A stretch of DNA of 64,000 nucleotides from Streptomyces sp. NBC_00306 (GTDB lineage: Bacteria > Actinomycetota > Actinomycetes > Streptomycetales > Streptomycetaceae): contig NZ_CP108032.1 in assembly GCF_036169555.1 (NCBI RefSeq), forward strand, positions 682,001-746,000, in the 5' to 3' direction. Made by a program: the position numbers and the translations under genes. The notes under the pieces are model-generated. The model was not told the DNA's origin and made no database searches. It saw nothing but the letters and a program-made list of their open reading frames with translations. Shown in pieces: positions 1 to 6,541 of the stretch (the first letter of the stretch is position 1; each line of letters opens with the position of its first letter).

Positions 1-310
1 ACGCGGCGAGGCGGTTGAAGGCACTGCGGTCGGCCGTCGCCTTCGCGGAGGTCGCTGCCGCGTCCGTGCCGGTGTAGACGATGACGGCCGGCATCAGCGC
101 GTCGTCACGGAACCTCTTCAGCTCGGTGTTGACCTGGGCGGATTCCGCACCGCGCGGCAGGAAGGCGTTGGGCCCGGTGTCCTCGACGTCGCCGAGCTTG
201 CCGGCCAGCGGGCCCAGCGCAACGGCGAGGATCAGCCACGCGGCGAGGACGAGCCACTTGGTGCGTCGGCCGCCGGGGGCGGTCGCCACCCGCTTGAACA
301 GCGCTTTCAT
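1..310 (-). CDS. MMPL-family membrane transporter, N-terminal fragment
   Basis: Only the first 103 codons are in the window; the gene runs off the left edge. The visible part has a basic start (MKALFKRVA), one membrane helix at about residues 19-36 and then the extracytoplasmic stretch PNAFLPRGAESAQV, which is typical of actinobacterial MMPL (RND-superfamily) transporters, where it leads into the first porter loop. MMPL proteins move lipids or hydrophobic compounds across the cytoplasmic membrane using the proton gradient. The ATG at 308-310 is preceded by a good CAGGAG ribosome site. A strong terminator hairpin at 444-477 separates it from the coiled-coil/ArsR gene pair upstream, so it probably has its own promoter in 311-443. 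The substrate cannot be told. Confidence 0.85.
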   Translation of the reverse strand, partial: MKALFKRVATAPGGRRTKWLVLAAWLILAVALGPLAGKLGDVEDTGPNAFLPRGAESAQVNTELKRFRDDALMPAVIVYTGTDAAATSAKATADRSAFNRLAA

Positions 311-443
311 GAGTAGTCTCCTGGATGTGGAGTGCTGCCGGTCGATGACCGGCTCGGGGCGCACAGGACCCGCGCCGCGGCGTGATGGTTTGCCGACCTG
401 CCGCGGTGTCCGGGTGGGATGTGCCTGGGACGAGTTCTCCATG

Positions 444-477
444 GACACGGCCGGGAGTTGGCGCTCCCGGCCGTGTC
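444..477 (-). terminator. Perfect 14-bp hairpin, terminator of the ArsR/coiled-coil pair
   Basis: GACACGGCCGGGAG (444-457) and its exact reverse complement (464-477) flank the six-base loop TTGGCG. It lies 52 bases beyond the stop of the leftward-transcribed coiled-coil gene and before the MMPL gene. No T-tract follows, as is usual in Streptomyces. Confidence 0.7.
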
Positions 478-528
478 ACTGCTGCGGTACCGACGGACGT
501 GCCGCGCTTCCGTACCGCCTGCGTACCG

Positions 529-786
529 CTACTCGATCTCGCGCATCATCTTCTCCATCGACCTGATCGAGGTGCGGGCCTGCGTCAGTTCGTCGAGGGT
601 GCGGCGGTGCAACTCGACGTTGTCCTCGAGGAGTTGCGCGTATTTGCCCGCGAGCTCCTTGTACTGCTGCTCTCGGGATGCCAGCATGCGCGCCCGCCAG
701 GTCGCGGCGATCTGCCACACGACCACGATGAGGAACAGGAAGACACCGCCGGCGCCGGCCACTCCCGCCCAGTCCGCTCCGTTCAT
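529..786 (-). CDS. Small single-helix membrane protein with coiled coil
   Basis: An 85-residue protein. Residues about 8-30 (AGAGGVFLFLIVVVWQIA) form one membrane helix. The rest, from REQQYKELAGKYAQLL on, is a highly charged heptad-rich helix likely to be a cytoplasmic coiled coil. The ATG at 784-786 overlaps the stop of the upstream ArsR-type regulator in an ATGA arrangement, so the two are translationally coupled. I do not recognise a family. The pairing suggests a small membrane-associated partner or effector of the regulator, but that is inference. Confidence 0.75.
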   Translation of the reverse strand: MNGADWAGVAGAGGVFLFLIVVVWQIAATWRARMLASREQQYKELAGKYAQLLEDNVELHRRTLDELTQARTSIRSMEKMMREIE

Positions 787-1139
787 CGCGCAGTCTCCTT
801 CACGGTCTCTCTCGCTTCCTCGGTGATCGTCCGCGCCGCCTCGGCGACGGTCTCGGGGGTCAGTGCGTAACAGAAGGGCGTCACCTCGAAGTACTTCATG
901 GCCTTTCCGCCCTCCGACAGCTCCAGCTCGCCGGTGACGAGCCCCGCCGCCTCCAGTCGTTGCAGGTGCATGTGCAGGAGCGGGCGACCGATGCCGAGTT
1001 CCCGGGCGAGACGGCTGACGTAGTTGCGGCCTCCGTCGACGAGGGCGGCGATGATCCGCATGCGATGCGGATTTCCGAGCGCCCCGAGGATCTTCAGCAG
1101 TTCGTCCCCGCTCGGCTGCGGGTCCGGGACTCCGGTCAT
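783..1139 (-). CDS. ArsR-type winged-helix transcriptional regulator
   Basis: A 118-residue DNA-binding protein. The segment ILGALGNPHRMRIIAAL followed by YVSRLARELGIGRPLLHMHL and LEAAGLVTGEL is the classic ArsR/winged-helix layout (helix-turn-helix at about residues 38-63, then the beta wing). There is no clear Cys metal site, so it is probably not a metal sensor. The C-terminal 30 residues are an acidic, Thr/Glu-rich helix that could dimerise. It is followed by the coiled-coil membrane gene with a 4-base overlap. Two copies of the palindrome TGTCA-N8-TGACA lie 20-75 bases upstream of its start and look like an autoregulatory operator pair. Confidence 0.88.
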   Translation of the reverse strand: MTGVPDPQPSGDELLKILGALGNPHRMRIIAALVDGGRNYVSRLARELGIGRPLLHMHLQRLEAAGLVTGELELSEGGKAMKYFEVTPFCYALTPETVAEAARTITEEARETVKETAR

Positions 1140-1161
1140 CGGGGCTCCCCTCCTGCGTACC

Positions 1162-1212
1162 TGTCACTCAAAGCTGACACCCCTCTCGGACACCTGTCAA
1201 AGGAAGCTGACA
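1162..1212. promoter_or_regulatory. Twin operators TGTCA-N8-TGACA
   Basis: Two 18-bp palindromes, at 1162-1179 and 1195-1212, have identical 5-base arms, an identical 8-base spacer length and a centre-to-centre distance of 33 bp (about three helical turns, so on the same DNA face). The flanks are also repeated (ACC before, C after, and AGC before the right arm). They lie between the ArsR-type gene start (1139) and the monooxygenase gene (1414). The obvious binder is the adjacent ArsR-type regulator. Confidence 0.65.
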
Positions 1213-1413
1213 CATATCAGGGAAACCTAGGGGAAGGGTCAGGGGCGACTCCGGGTGCGGGCCCACAAGCGCGGTGTGCCGCGGTGCGGCCCGGCCCGAT
1301 CGGGGGATGGCCGGGCGATCAGTTTCGGGAGCGTCGCCAGTCGGTACTGGTGGGGCCGCCACCCTGTCGGCCGTGCCGGGGCCCGGAGCCCTGGGGACAC
1401 AGGAGGAGTGAAG

Positions 1414-1713
1414 ATGACCGTGGCAGTGATCGTCGCCGGGACGGTGCACGTGGAGCCGAGCGAGCGGGACCGGTTCGTCGAGGGCCACCGCGACATCGTC
1501 GAGCAGTCGCGCCGGGCGCCCGGCTGTCTCGACGTGTCGATCTCGCCCGATCCGGTCGACGCGGGGCGGGTGAACATCTTCGAGCACTGGGATTCGCAGG
1601 AGACGCTGGACGCCTGGCGGGCCGTCGCTCCGCCTCCCACCACCTCGATCGACGCCCGGGACGCCCAGGTGTTCAAGCACGACATCGCCAGGTCCGGGCC
1701 GCCGTTCGACTGA
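1414..1713 (+). CDS. ABM-domain (antibiotic biosynthesis monooxygenase-like) protein
   Basis: A 99-residue protein that fits a single dimeric alpha+beta barrel domain of the ABM/YgiN type: an initial strand (VAVIVAGTVHV), helix (ERDRFVEGHRDIVEQSR), then APGCLDVSISPDP and the strand/helix VNIFEHWDSQETLDAWR. Family members are small quinol/polyketide monooxygenases or heme/aldehyde stress enzymes; the substrate is not predictable. The ATG at 1414 follows a good AGGAGGAG site at 1401-1408. It is transcribed divergently from the ArsR-type regulator across 274 bases that hold the twin operators, so it may be a second target of that regulator. Confidence 0.8.
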   Translation: MTVAVIVAGTVHVEPSERDRFVEGHRDIVEQSRRAPGCLDVSISPDPVDAGRVNIFEHWDSQETLDAWRAVAPPPTTSIDARDAQVFKHDIARSGPPFD

Positions 1714-1766
1714 TGGGCGGCCGCCGCGCACGTCCGGGCTCGCCGCCCGGGCCGCGGCAGGCGCCG

Positions 1767-1795
1767 TTACGCTCATGACCCGTCGCCGCTAGAGT
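1767..1795 (+). promoter_or_regulatory. Possible promoter of the STAND/LuxR regulator
   Basis: A TAGAGT -10 element at 1790-1795 matches the actinobacterial TAgnnT form. A poor -35 (TTACGC-like, 1767-1772) lies about 17 bases upstream. It would give a transcript starting near 1802, about 85 bases before the GTG start. Supported by the -10 only. Confidence 0.35.
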
Positions 1796-1888
1796 GACGG
1801 CTCGAACAACCATGAGCGAATGCAAGGGCGTTGATGCTGGAAACGGCGCCCGCAGTCCGACACAGCGCCTGACGGAGAGTAGGGGCCC

Positions 1889-4480
1889 GTGCCGTCCGCG
1901 ACCGGTCACTGCGCCATCTGTGGAGTGGGCCTGGACGTCGGGCCCACCAAGGCCGGCGGTCGCGTGGGCCGCCCCGCCCGATACTGCTCCAGCGCATGCC
2001 GGCAACGCGCTTACCGGCAACGGGCGTCCGCGGGCCGGAGCAAGAAGGCCGCCTCGACGCCTTCGCCACGACCGCAGCAGGAGTCCGCGCCGGAGCCCGC
2101 AGGCGTACGGACAGGGACGCCACCACCAGGGGCGCCCGATCCGGATCATCCCGCCGCACACGCACCCGGGACGGTGGGCCGACTGCCCCTTCCGCTCGAC
2201 AGTTTCGTGGGCCGCGATACCGAACTGGGCGAACTTCAGACCTTGTTGTCGCGCCACCGGCTGGTCACGCTCACCGGGCCCGGCGGCGCCGGCAAGACGC
2301 GGCTGGCCGTGGAACTGGGCCTGCGGGTGCAGCCCCGCTACCCGGACGGTGTGTGGCTCGTCGAACTGGCCGCCCTCACCGACGGTGCGCTGCTCGTCCA
2401 GAGCGTCGCGGACTGCCTGGGCATCTCCGAGGAAGTCGGCCGACCCATACTCGACACGGTCACCGACACGCTCGCCCCGCACCGGGCCGTGCTGCTCCTC
2501 GACAACTGTGAACACCTCGTCCTGCCGGCGGCACGGCTCACCGAGGCGCTGCTGAGCCGCTGCCCGCACTTGCGGGTGCTGACGACGAGCCGGGAGCCGC
2601 TGGACGTCCCGGGCGAGACCGTCGTACGGGTGGGCGAACTGCCGCTGCCGGGCTCCCGCCGGAACCGCACACGTACCGACCTGCTCACCTCGGCCGCCGT
2701 CCGGCTGTTCGTGGAGCGGGCACGCGCCGCCGCTCCCGACTTCCAGCTCACCGACGAGAACGTGGACGACGTCGCCGCCCTGTGTACCCGGCTGGACGGG
2801 ATACCGCTGGCCATCGAGCTGGCGGCCCGGCGCGTGCGGCTGCTGACAGTGGCGGAGATCAACGCCCGGCTGGACGACCGTTTCCGCCTTCTCACCCGTG
2901 GCTCACGGACCGCGGCGGACCGGCACCGGGACCTGCGAACCACCATCGAGTGGAGCCACGACCTCCTGGAGGCGCACGAACAGGCGGCGATGCGGCGACT
3001 GTCGGTGCTGGTCGGCGGGTTCGGCCTGAGCACCGCGACGGCCGCGTGCGCCGACGGGCGGACCGTCCTGGCGGAGGACATGATCGACCTGCTGGCCGAT
3101 CTGGAAGCGCGCTCTCTGATCGTGCCGCAACGAGCGTCGGCGGCCAACCGCTTCCGACAGCTGGAGTCCATCCGGATGTACGGACGCGAACGGCTGGACC
3201 TGGCCGACGAGACCGACGCCACGTTCGACCGGCTGGCGAGCCATCTGCTGCGGCTCGCCGAACCGATCGTCGGTGACGACATGCTGCACTGCTACGAGGA
3301 GCTCGAACCGCTCGACATCGAGCGCGCCAACCTCACCGCGACCGTGGACTGGGCGGCACGCGTCGGCGACAGCCGTCATCTGCCGCTCGCGGCCGCCCTC
3401 GGCCGGTGCTGGCGGCACCATGGACAGGCCGCCGAGGGTCGCGCGCTGCTGCGGACCGCGCTGGAGAGCACCGGTCCGGCGCATCCGGCCCGGGTCGCGG
3501 CACTCGAACAGGCGGCAGCGCTGGCCGCGGGTCAGGGAGATCACACCGAAGCCATGGCTCTGGTGACCGAGGCGACCCGGCTCGCCCTCGGGTCGGGGCA
3601 CCCCATCCCGCTCGTCCGGGCTCTGGGCACGCTGGCCCGGGTCCATCTGTCCTGCGACCGGAACGCCGACGCCTATGCCGCGTCAGCACGGTGCCTGGAG
3701 ATCGTGGAGCCGCTCGGCCGTCCCCTGGACACCGCCGTGTGTCTGCACAATCTGGCCTGGACGGCACTGCAGTGCGGCAACACGGACCGGGCAGGGGAGC
3801 TGATGGAGAGCTGTCTGCCCCTCTACCGCCGGCACTCCCCGCACCCGCTGCCCCCGGAGTGGTTGCACACCGCGGGTGCCCACGCGCTGGCGCGCAAGGA
3901 CGCGAAGGCCGCGGAGCAGCATCTCCGCCAAGGACTCCGGGCCTATCTGGTCTCGGCCGACTCCGGAATCCTCCCGGTCACCGGCGTGCTCACGCTGGAG
4001 AGCCTCGCGGTGGCCGCCTCCCAGCGCGAGCAGCCCCGCCGCGCGCTGCGACTCGGTGCGGTGACTTCGGCTCTGCGGCGGGCCCGTCGACTGCACAGCG
4101 ACCCGGCCACGGAACGTGAGCTGCGGCAGGCCCTGACCGAGGCCCGCGCCCGCCTCTCACCGGCCGGCGCGCGGGAGGCCGAGCGGGAGGGACATGCGCT
4201 GAGTCTGCCGCGGGCTCTCGACTACGCGGTGCACGACGTGTGGCAGGAGCATGGCGACGGTCCCCTGCCGCTGACCGACCGCGAGCGCGAGATCGCCCGG
4301 CTCGTGGCGGTGGGGCTGACGAACCGTGAACTCGCCCAGCGGATCCATGTGTCCCAGCGGACGGTGGAATCGCATCTGGAGAACATCCGCGCCCGTCTGG
4401 ACCTGCGGTCGCGTGCGCAGTTGGCTGCGTGGGCGACGCGGCATCTGGGTGCCGGAGCCCCGGACTCCGCTCGGGGCTGA
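1889..4480 (+). CDS. LuxR-family STAND ATPase regulator with N-terminal Cys zinc-finger
   Basis: An 863-residue signal-transducing regulator. Residues 8-37 carry four cysteines (CAIC ... CSSAC) followed by a basic RQRAYRQR run, a likely zinc ribbon/finger. A disordered Pro-rich linker follows. The NB-ARC/STAND ATPase has Walker A GPGGAGKT at residues 130-137, Walker B AVLLLDNCEH near 200 and an STSREPL-type sensor (TTSREPL). A TPR-like helical region fills the middle. The C-terminal LuxR helix-turn-helix (LTDREREIARLVAVGLTNRE) lies about 60-70 residues from the end. The GTG start at 1889 is preceded by GGAGAG. It stands alone, with no obvious linked pathway, and ends convergently with an ECF sigma factor gene. 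The zinc finger fused to this architecture is the unusual part. Confidence 0.9.
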   Translation: MPSATGHCAICGVGLDVGPTKAGGRVGRPARYCSSACRQRAYRQRASAGRSKKAASTPSPRPQQESAPEPAGVRTGTPPPGAPDPDHPAAHAPGTVGRLPLPLDSFVGRDTELGELQTLLSRHRLVTLTGPGGAGKTRLAVELGLRVQPRYPDGVWLVELAALTDGALLVQSVADCLGISEEVGRPILDTVTDTLAPHRAVLLLDNCEHLVLPAARLTEALLSRCPHLRVLTTSREPLDVPGETVVRVGELPLPGSRRNRTRTDLLTSAAVRLFVERARAAAPDFQLTDENVDDVAALCTRLDGIPLAIELAARRVRLLTVAEINARLDDRFRLLTRGSRTAADRHRDLRTTIEWSHDLLEAHEQAAMRRLSVLVGGFGLSTATAACADGRTVLAEDMIDLLADLEARSLIVPQRASAANRFRQLESIRMYGRERLDLADETDATFDRLASHLLRLAEPIVGDDMLHCYEELEPLDIERANLTATVDWAARVGDSRHLPLAAALGRCWRHHGQAAEGRALLRTALESTGPAHPARVAALEQAAALAAGQGDHTEAMALVTEATRLALGSGHPIPLVRALGTLARVHLSCDRNADAYAASARCLEIVEPLGRPLDTAVCLHNLAWTALQCGNTDRAGELMESCLPLYRRHSPHPLPPEWLHTAGAHALARKDAKAAEQHLRQGLRAYLVSADSGILPVTGVLTLESLAVAASQREQPRRALRLGAVTSALRRARRLHSDPATERELRQALTEARARLSPAGAREAEREGHALSLPRALDYAVHDVWQEHGDGPLPLTDREREIARLVAVGLTNRELAQRIHVSQRTVESHLENIRARLDLRSRAQLAAWATRHLGAGAPDSARG

Positions 4481-4595
4481 GATCCGCCCCAGGGGGGTGA
4501 TCCGGTTCCGGCGCCGATCTGCCGACGGACCGATTGCGGGGGCGGTCTTCTCTCGGGCCGGTTCCGGAGCGCTCCGCCCAGCCGGGCGGGGTCCC

Positions 4596-5177
4596 TCAGC
4601 GCCTGACGCGGACGTCCCGCTCGTCCAGCGCCACCCGCAGGGCCCGCAGAGCGTAGTAGATGCGCGATTTGACGGTGCCCGGCGGAATGCCGAGCGCCGT
4701 GGCGGCCTCGTGGACGGTGCGCTGCCGGAAGTACGTCTCCCGCAGCACCTCGCGATGCCGCTCCGACAGGGCGTCCAGGGCATCGGTGAGGACCACCGAG
4801 CAGAGCATGGCGTCGATGTGGTCCGCCTCGGCCACGACGTGCTCGTCCAGACCGCTGCCGTCCACTTCCTCGGGGCGGGCCCTGCGCCGTCGATAGGTCT
4901 CGATCGCGAGCCGGCGGGCCACCGTGTACAGCCAGGGCCGTACGGGCCGCGTGCCGTCGAACACCTCCTTGTCCCACGCGCGCAGCAGGGTCTCCTGCAC
5001 GATGTCCTCCGCCTGCTGCCGGTCCCCACCGACCAGGCGGACGACGAACCGGAGCAGCACCGCCGCGTGCTCGTCATAGAGCGTTCGCAGGGTTCTCTCC
5101 CGCTCGCAGGAGGCTCCTGCGGACCCGATGACCTTCCAGCTCGCCGGCGCCGCTCGTTCCACCGCGATGACCCCCAT
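4596..5177 (-). CDS. ECF sigma factor (SigL-like)
   Basis: A 193-residue sigma-70 family protein with only regions 2 and 4. Region 2 runs from about residue 29 (LRTLYDEHAAVLLRFVVRLV ... AEDIVQETLLRAW) to the RRLAIETYRRRR end of 2.4. Region 4 starts near residue 133 (LDALSERHREVLRETYF, then EAATALGIPPGTVKSR). Family members direct core RNA polymerase to small stress regulons. The ATG at 5175-5177 has a GGAGGAGAG ribosome site. No anti-sigma factor gene is adjacent: the neighbour downstream is convergent and the neighbour upstream is a divergent penicillin-binding-like lipoprotein, which could be a target. A further in-frame extension to 5534 looks non-coding. Confidence 0.9.
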   Translation of the reverse strand: MGVIAVERAAPASWKVIGSAGASCERERTLRTLYDEHAAVLLRFVVRLVGGDRQQAEDIVQETLLRAWDKEVFDGTRPVRPWLYTVARRLAIETYRRRRARPEEVDGSGLDEHVVAEADHIDAMLCSVVLTDALDALSERHREVLRETYFRQRTVHEAATALGIPPGTVKSRIYYALRALRVALDERDVRVRR

Positions 5178-5552
5178 GGTTTCCCTCTCTCCTCCCGATC
5201 GACGATGCGCCCAGCATGCGATCGACGGGTACGCGCGCACATGGGGCATCACCGCACCGTTGGTTGCGTGACACGGAGGTGCCCGCGGAACGTCGCTGAC
5301 CAGGGGCGATGCCGTGTCGCCGGGACGCGGTCCCGGTCCGTGCGAAGAGGCGTGACGAAATGAGGCGTTACGCAATGGCGTGCCCGGCAGGCTCCCGGCG
5401 CATCTCATCGCCGGACAGGAGGGCGATACACCACGTCGCCCGGGGAACCGGAGAGCGCCTGTCGGCGAGTCGCTGGGCCCAACGGGTGCTTTCTCGCGCC
5501 CATAAGAGTGCCGACCCGGGCCGACGCCCCGCAATGGTGCGACGCATTAAGC
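5178..5552. other. 375-base divergent spacer with a 15-bp tandem repeat
   Basis: The spacer separates the ECF sigma gene (leftward) from the penicillin-binding-like gene (rightward). No gene is convincing in it. It holds the ribosome site of the sigma gene at its left end, a GCAACC-type ECF -35-like element on the minus strand near 5263, and the tandem 15-mer at 5348-5377. AT-rich bases (CATAAGAG near 5502, GCATTAAGC just before 5553) could mark the promoter of the right-hand gene. Confidence 0.5.
5348..5377. repeat. Tandem 15-bp repeat AGGCGTkACGmAATG x2
   Basis: Two head-to-tail 15-mers (5348-5362 and 5363-5377) differ at only two positions. They lie in the divergent spacer between the ECF sigma factor and the lipoprotein. 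Tandem sites one and a half helical turns apart fit a regulator binding site. Confidence 0.6.
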
Positions 5553-6407
5553 ATGAAAACGCATTATCAGAGATTCAGACGGCGTTGGGTGTTGCTCGCC
5601 GGCACCGTCCTCCTGGGAGCCGCCTGCACGGCCGCCCCCTTGCCCGCGGACCCACCCGTAGCCCCCGTGGCGGGGGCCCCGAAACCAGCACCCGTGCTGC
5701 CCGTCGCGAAGGCGCGGTTGTCCGTCGGCGTGGCCGCGCTGGACGGCGACGACTGGGGCGTCGAGGTGTACGGCGACGCCTCCACGTACGACACCGCGAG
5801 CATCGTGAAGGTCAACATTCTCGCCGCGCTGCTGCTGAAGGTGCAGGACGAGGACCGGAAACTGACCATACGGGAGCACACCTACGCGACCGCGATGATC
5901 GAACACAGTGACAACGACTCGGCAGACGCCCTGTGGCGCAAGATCGGCCGCGCCGAGGGTCTGGACGCGGCGAACAAGCGCCTGGGCCTGACGTCGACCA
6001 AGGGCGGCAAGGGAATGCACTGGGGTCTCACCCAGACCACGGCGGAGGACCAGCTCATCCTGTTGCGGGCGGCGTTCGCGGAGGACTCGGCGACGGCCTC
6101 CTCCGGTACCCCTCCGGAGCTGAGCCAGCCCTCTCGTGCGTATATCCAGAGGCTGATGAGCCGGACCGAGGCGGAACAGGACTGGGGCGTATCGGCCGCG
6201 GCAGGTTCCGGATGGGCTCTGAAGAACGGCTGGCTTCCGCGCACCAAGACCGGATTGTGGGACATCAACAGCGTGGGACGCGTGACCATCGACGGACGCA
6301 GATATCTGATCGCCGTGCTCTCCGACGGCCATGCGTCGATGGAGTCCGGGATCTCGCTGGTCGAGAAGACGGCGAAGGAGGCGATCGCCACGGTACGGGG
6401 GCGGTAG
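5553..6407 (+). CDS. Beta-lactamase-like serine hydrolase / penicillin-binding lipoprotein
   Basis: A 284-residue exported protein. The N-terminus has RRR, a hydrophobic core and Cys25 after LLGAA, a probable but imperfect lipobox, then a Pro/Ala linker. The class A fold motifs are all present: Ser83-Ile-Val-Lys86, Ser119-Asp120-Asn121 and Lys232-Thr-Gly234. I could not find the ExxLN omega-loop glutamate of true class A beta-lactamases, so it may bind but not hydrolyse beta-lactams, or act as a peptidoglycan hydrolase. The ATG at 5553 gives the basic signal-peptide start; an in-frame ATG at 5508 would put 15 polar residues in front. It is divergent from an ECF sigma factor. Confidence 0.82.
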   Translation: MKTHYQRFRRRWVLLAGTVLLGAACTAAPLPADPPVAPVAGAPKPAPVLPVAKARLSVGVAALDGDDWGVEVYGDASTYDTASIVKVNILAALLLKVQDEDRKLTIREHTYATAMIEHSDNDSADALWRKIGRAEGLDAANKRLGLTSTKGGKGMHWGLTQTTAEDQLILLRAAFAEDSATASSGTPPELSQPSRAYIQRLMSRTEAEQDWGVSAAAGSGWALKNGWLPRTKTGLWDINSVGRVTIDGRRYLIAVLSDGHASMESGISLVEKTAKEAIATVRGR

Positions 6408-6529
6408 GGCCGGGGTGTTCTCGTGACACCGCGGCGTCCGCTGCAACGAGGCCAACAGCGGCCCGGCTGCGCGCTGGTGGCCCACCGTCACTTCGCACAG
6501 GCGGGATCCGGTCACCCGGGAGCGTTGGC

Positions 6530-6535
6530 TAGTCT
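6530..6535 (+). promoter_or_regulatory. -10 box TAGTCT; leaderless start of the AfsR-like gene
   Basis: TAGTCT ends six bases before the GTG at 6542, placing the transcription start at or next to the start codon. No ribosome site is visible upstream. A leaderless mRNA is therefore likely. Confidence 0.5.
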
Positions 6536-6541
6536 GCACCG

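Noticed and set aside
5227..5232. GGGTAC hexamer in the ECF sigma/lipoprotein spacer
   Set aside because: No GNNT at 14-16 bases upstream, and over 300 bases from the nearest start on that strand.
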